NCBI GenBank assembly: GCA_020724025.1
Contig: DYHU01000047.1
Coordinates: 10,207-17,984, forward strand
Direction: 5' to 3'
From: Syntrophorhabdus sp.
GTDB taxonomy: Bacteria; Desulfobacterota; BSN033; UBA1163
DNA length: 7,778 nt
Part shown: piece after piece, positions 6,224 through 7,778 of the stretch
How positions within the stretch are numbered: the stretch's first letter is position 1
Layout of the letters: the number at the start of each line of letters is the position of its first letter
Notes under the pieces: generated by a model
Databases searched by the model: none
The model's input: only the letters and a program-made list of their open reading frames with translations
What the model was told of the DNA's origin: nothing
Program-made: the position numbers and the translations under genes

Positions 6224-7312
6224 ATGGAATCAAAAGCCGCGGTATTGGAAAAATTTAATGAGCCTTTGGTGATGAGGACTTTCCCCATCCCGGAACTTAA
6301 GGAAGGCGAAGTCCTTGTGAAAGTTGAGGCCGCAGGGGTCTGCGGATCCGATATCCATATGTGGGAAGGAAGGGACCCTCGCATCCGGCTCCCCATGATC
6401 CCCGGCCACGAAGGAGCGGGAGAAATCGTCGAGATGAAGGGAGAGAAGCGGGATATCCACAGCGTCCCGCTTCGCGCAGGAGACAGAGTATTGTGGAGCC
6501 GGAGTGTGACCTGTGGCCATTGTTACTTCTGCAAGGTGAAGATGGAGCCATCTCTCTGCCCAAACCGTTGGGTCTACGGCATCCACACCAACTGCGCAGG
6601 CCCTCCCTACCTCACCGGAAATTATGCCGAATACCTTTTACTCGTCGCAGAGACCGACCTCTTTAAGATCGAACCTGATGTAGATCTCAAGACCCTGGTC
6701 CCTGCTTCCTGTTCCGGTGCCACAGCCGCCCATGCCTTCGATCTCTCCGGAATCGAATCAGGAGATTCCGTACTGGTTCAGGGCGTGGGTCCCCTTGGAA
6801 TCTTTGCTGTGGCTTTTGCCAGGTCTTATGGAGCTTCTCAGATCATCGCCATCGGAGGAACAGAGGAAAGATTAAAGATGGCCCAATCCTTTGGGGCGAC
6901 GCATATACTCAATCGCCATCAACTTTCTCAGAAAGAACGGATGGAGGCAGTGATGGCGCTGACCCATGGGAGAGGAGTGGATGTCGCCTTTGAGATGGCA
7001 GGCGAGCCAGAGGCCCTGAAGGAATCTATCTCCCTTGTTCGAAACGGAGGGGCCTGTGTTTCGGCGGGTTTCGGAGAACCCCATGGAACAATAGAACTTG
7101 ATTGCTTTCATGATCTCAACCGCAAAAACCTTCGTCTTCAGGGGATATGGGTGAGTGATGTTCGCCACACTCATATGGCCATTGAGTTGATATTGAGTCA
7201 CTCTGAGGAGTTTAAAAAACTGATTACCCATACCTTTCCATTGGATCGGGCCAATGAGGCCATCCGAGTGATGAAGATGAAGGAGGCGGTGAAAGCGGTA
7301 CTTACTCCTTAA
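6224..7312 (+). CDS. Zinc-dependent medium-chain alcohol/polyol dehydrogenase
   Basis: A 362-residue MDR-superfamily dehydrogenase resembling sorbitol, threonine and related zinc enzymes. The GroES-like N-terminal domain has AAGVCGSDIHMWEG (36-49) with catalytic zinc ligand Cys40, and GHEGAGEIVE (61-70) with His62-Glu63. The third ligand is probably Cys163 in ASCSGATAAHAF (161-172). Four cysteines for structural zinc are present (97, 100, 103, 112); the last gap is eight residues rather than the usual seven. The cofactor domain has VQGVGPLGIFA (185-195). The second strand ends AIGGTEER (209-216), lacking the Asp usual in NAD-specific members. The MESKAAVLEKF beginning matches the common family N-terminus, so ATG 6224, two bases after the previous stop, is right, though its ribosome binding site is weak and coupling is likely. 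It is the last gene of the operon and probably oxidises an alcohol related to the oxidoreductase product. The substrate is unknown. Confidence 0.93.
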   Translation: MESKAAVLEKFNEPLVMRTFPIPELKEGEVLVKVEAAGVCGSDIHMWEGRDPRIRLPMIPGHEGAGEIVEMKGEKRDIHSVPLRAGDRVLWSRSVTCGHCYFCKVKMEPSLCPNRWVYGIHTNCAGPPYLTGNYAEYLLLVAETDLFKIEPDVDLKTLVPASCSGATAAHAFDLSGIESGDSVLVQGVGPLGIFAVAFARSYGASQIIAIGGTEERLKMAQSFGATHILNRHQLSQKERMEAVMALTHGRGVDVAFEMAGEPEALKESISLVRNGGACVSAGFGEPHGTIELDCFHDLNRKNLRLQGIWVSDVRHTHMAIELILSHSEEFKKLITHTFPLDRANEAIRVMKMKEAVKAVLTP

Positions 7313-7324
7313 TAATCCCCCTCC

Positions 7325-7601
7325 ATCCCCCTTTATAAAACTGACCGTGTCCCATAAGTCAGGTGGCTGGGCACAAGGAAGGGGGCATGACCGGTGTAAT
7401 TGAAGGTTTTGCATTTCGTATTTTGGTGTCATTCCCGTGAAAACGGGAATCCAGGACCAATAGAAACATCTGGATTCCTGCTTCCGCAGGAATGACAAAC
7501 TTAAAAATTAATAATGATATCGACCTGTTAACAACATTCAACTTAACCCTTGTGTCCAGCGCCCCCGCTTATGGGTAAGGATCAGTTTATAAAAGGGGGA
7601 T
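7325..7601. repeat. Large imperfect inverted repeat (54-base arms), possible MITE-like element
   Basis: The left arm 7325-7378 and the reverse complement of 7548-7601 align without gaps over 54 bases with 41 identities (hand count). Both begin ATCCCCCTTT, share CTGA, CCCATAAG and GCTGG, and end CACAAGG at their inner edges. The arms enclose 169 bases that include the REP-like pair at 7428-7496, and the two palindromes share almost the same centre (7463 and 7462). The DNA between outer and inner arms (7379-7427 and 7497-7547) shows no clear complementarity. This could be a non-autonomous transposable element with long terminal repeats, or a structured RNA region. No transposase is present. Confidence 0.65.
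7428..7496. repeat. REP-like palindromic repeat pair
   Basis: Two 27-base arms (7428-7454 and 7470-7496) in inverted orientation are separated by 15 bases; 22 of 27 positions match. Each arm is itself a hairpin with an 8-base-pair stem and a 4-base loop: ATTCCCGT/ACGGGAAT with a GAAA loop on the left, and ATTCCTGC/GCAGGAAT with a TTCC loop on the right. The GTCATTCC...GGAATCCAG pattern is the well-known dispersed palindromic repeat of many proteobacterial genomes, usually intergenic and, in REP systems, mobilised by RAYT-type transposases elsewhere. Here it may also cap the 3' end of the operon transcript. Confidence 0.85.
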
Positions 7602-7603
7602 TA

Positions 7604-7624
7604 CCTCCCTTTGCCAAAGGGAGG
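7604..7624. repeat. Perfect hairpin, 9-base-pair stem
   Basis: CCTCCCTTT (7604-7612) pairs exactly with AAAGGGAGG (7616-7624) around a 3-base GCC loop. It lies directly outside the right arm of the large inverted repeat. No U-tract follows on either strand, so it is not a typical intrinsic terminator; it may be part of the repeat cluster or a transcript-end structure. Confidence 0.6.
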
Positions 7625-7627
7625 AAT

Positions 7628-7654
7628 TACCCCTCTTTGAAAAAGACCAGGGTA
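7628..7654. repeat. Second hairpin in the repeat cluster
   Basis: TACCC (7628-7632) pairs with GGGTA (7650-7654) and TCTTT (7634-7638) with AAAGA (7642-7646), separated by an asymmetric internal loop (C against CCA). It is weaker than its neighbour at 7604-7624 but follows it by only three bases, giving a tandem hairpin array. It may be a degenerate copy of a C-rich/G-rich palindrome family. Confidence 0.4.
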
Positions 7655-7778
7655 AGGCAAGGTGCATCACTTAAGGCCTCCATATTCTATGCGTATGAGA
7701 AATACATAAAAAAAGTACTTGACAAAAATAAACCAGGGGCGAGGGGAGATTGGGCAGGAGATCTCAATTTAATTTTGA

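Larger units (their letters stand above)
7313..7778. other. Non-coding, repeat-rich intergenic region
   Basis: About 466 bases after the last gene with no credible coding region on either strand. The short minus-strand frames here translate palindromic repeat DNA (VIPAEAGIQ and SRFHGND, frequent artefacts of this repeat type). The region holds concentric inverted repeats (7325-7601), two more hairpins (7604-7654), and an A-rich end with a lone TTGACA. It begins with a CCCCCTCCATCCCCC tract (7317-7331). No U-tract terminator is visible directly after the dehydrogenase stop. Confidence 0.75.

Noticed and set aside
7313..7500. CRISPR array from the repeated ATTCC motifs
   Set aside because: There are only two copies, in inverted orientation, with a 15-base spacer; this is a palindromic repeat pair, not a direct-repeat array.
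6872..7541. Minus-strand open frames of 208 and 60 codons reaching into the intergenic region
   Set aside because: The larger is mostly the antisense of the zinc dehydrogenase, and both read through the palindromic repeat, giving the VIPAEAGIQ / SRFHGND / FLRKQES-type peptides that are known translation artefacts of such repeats. No ribosome binding site or domain is visible.
7719..7724. Perfect TTGACA -35-like box near the window end
   Set aside because: No -10-like hexamer lies 15-19 bases downstream; that stretch is G-rich (GGGGCGAGGGGAG). No gene start is visible before the window ends, so a promoter is not supported.

Overview
This window looks like chromosomal DNA of a Gram-negative, moderate-GC bacterium. 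A Desulfobacterota or other proteobacterial environmental lineage is my best guess, with low confidence. The grounds are two transporter families that rely on periplasmic binding proteins (TRAP and TTT), a Sec signal peptide on the binding protein, strong AAGGAGG-type ribosome binding sites, and a palindromic REP-type repeat of a kind common in proteobacterial intergenic DNA. All eight protein genes lie on the + strand.

Layout. (1) 1-1769 is the tail of one operon: the C-terminal third of a TRAP transporter large permease (DctM, cut by the window edge), a Gfo/Idh/MocA-family NAD(P)-dependent oxidoreductase, and a small antibiotic-biosynthesis-monooxygenase (ABM) fold protein joined to it by a 4-base ATGA overlap. 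(2) 1770-1869 is a 100-base gap with a near-consensus sigma-70 promoter and a strong ribosome binding site. (3) 1870-7312 is a second transcription unit: a complete tripartite tricarboxylate-type transporter in the order binding protein, small membrane subunit, large membrane subunit (tctC-tctB-tctA), then a second and quite different Gfo/Idh/MocA oxidoreductase and a zinc-dependent medium-chain alcohol dehydrogenase. (4) 7313-7778 is about 466 bases with no credible gene but rich in structure: two roughly concentric inverted repeats (54-base outer arms and 27-base REP-like inner arms) followed by two further hairpins.

How the parts may work together (inference): two unrelated high-affinity secondary transporters for organic or sugar acids sit beside three dehydrogenases that act on hydroxyl or carbonyl carbons of polyols, sugars, sugar acids or related compounds, plus a small ABM protein. 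This fits a catabolic island for importing and oxidising a hydroxylated carboxylate or cyclitol-like compound. The substrate cannot be read from the sequence. The coding part is fairly ordinary. The most unusual item is the nested palindromic element after the last gene, whose inner arms differ by compensatory base-pair changes.
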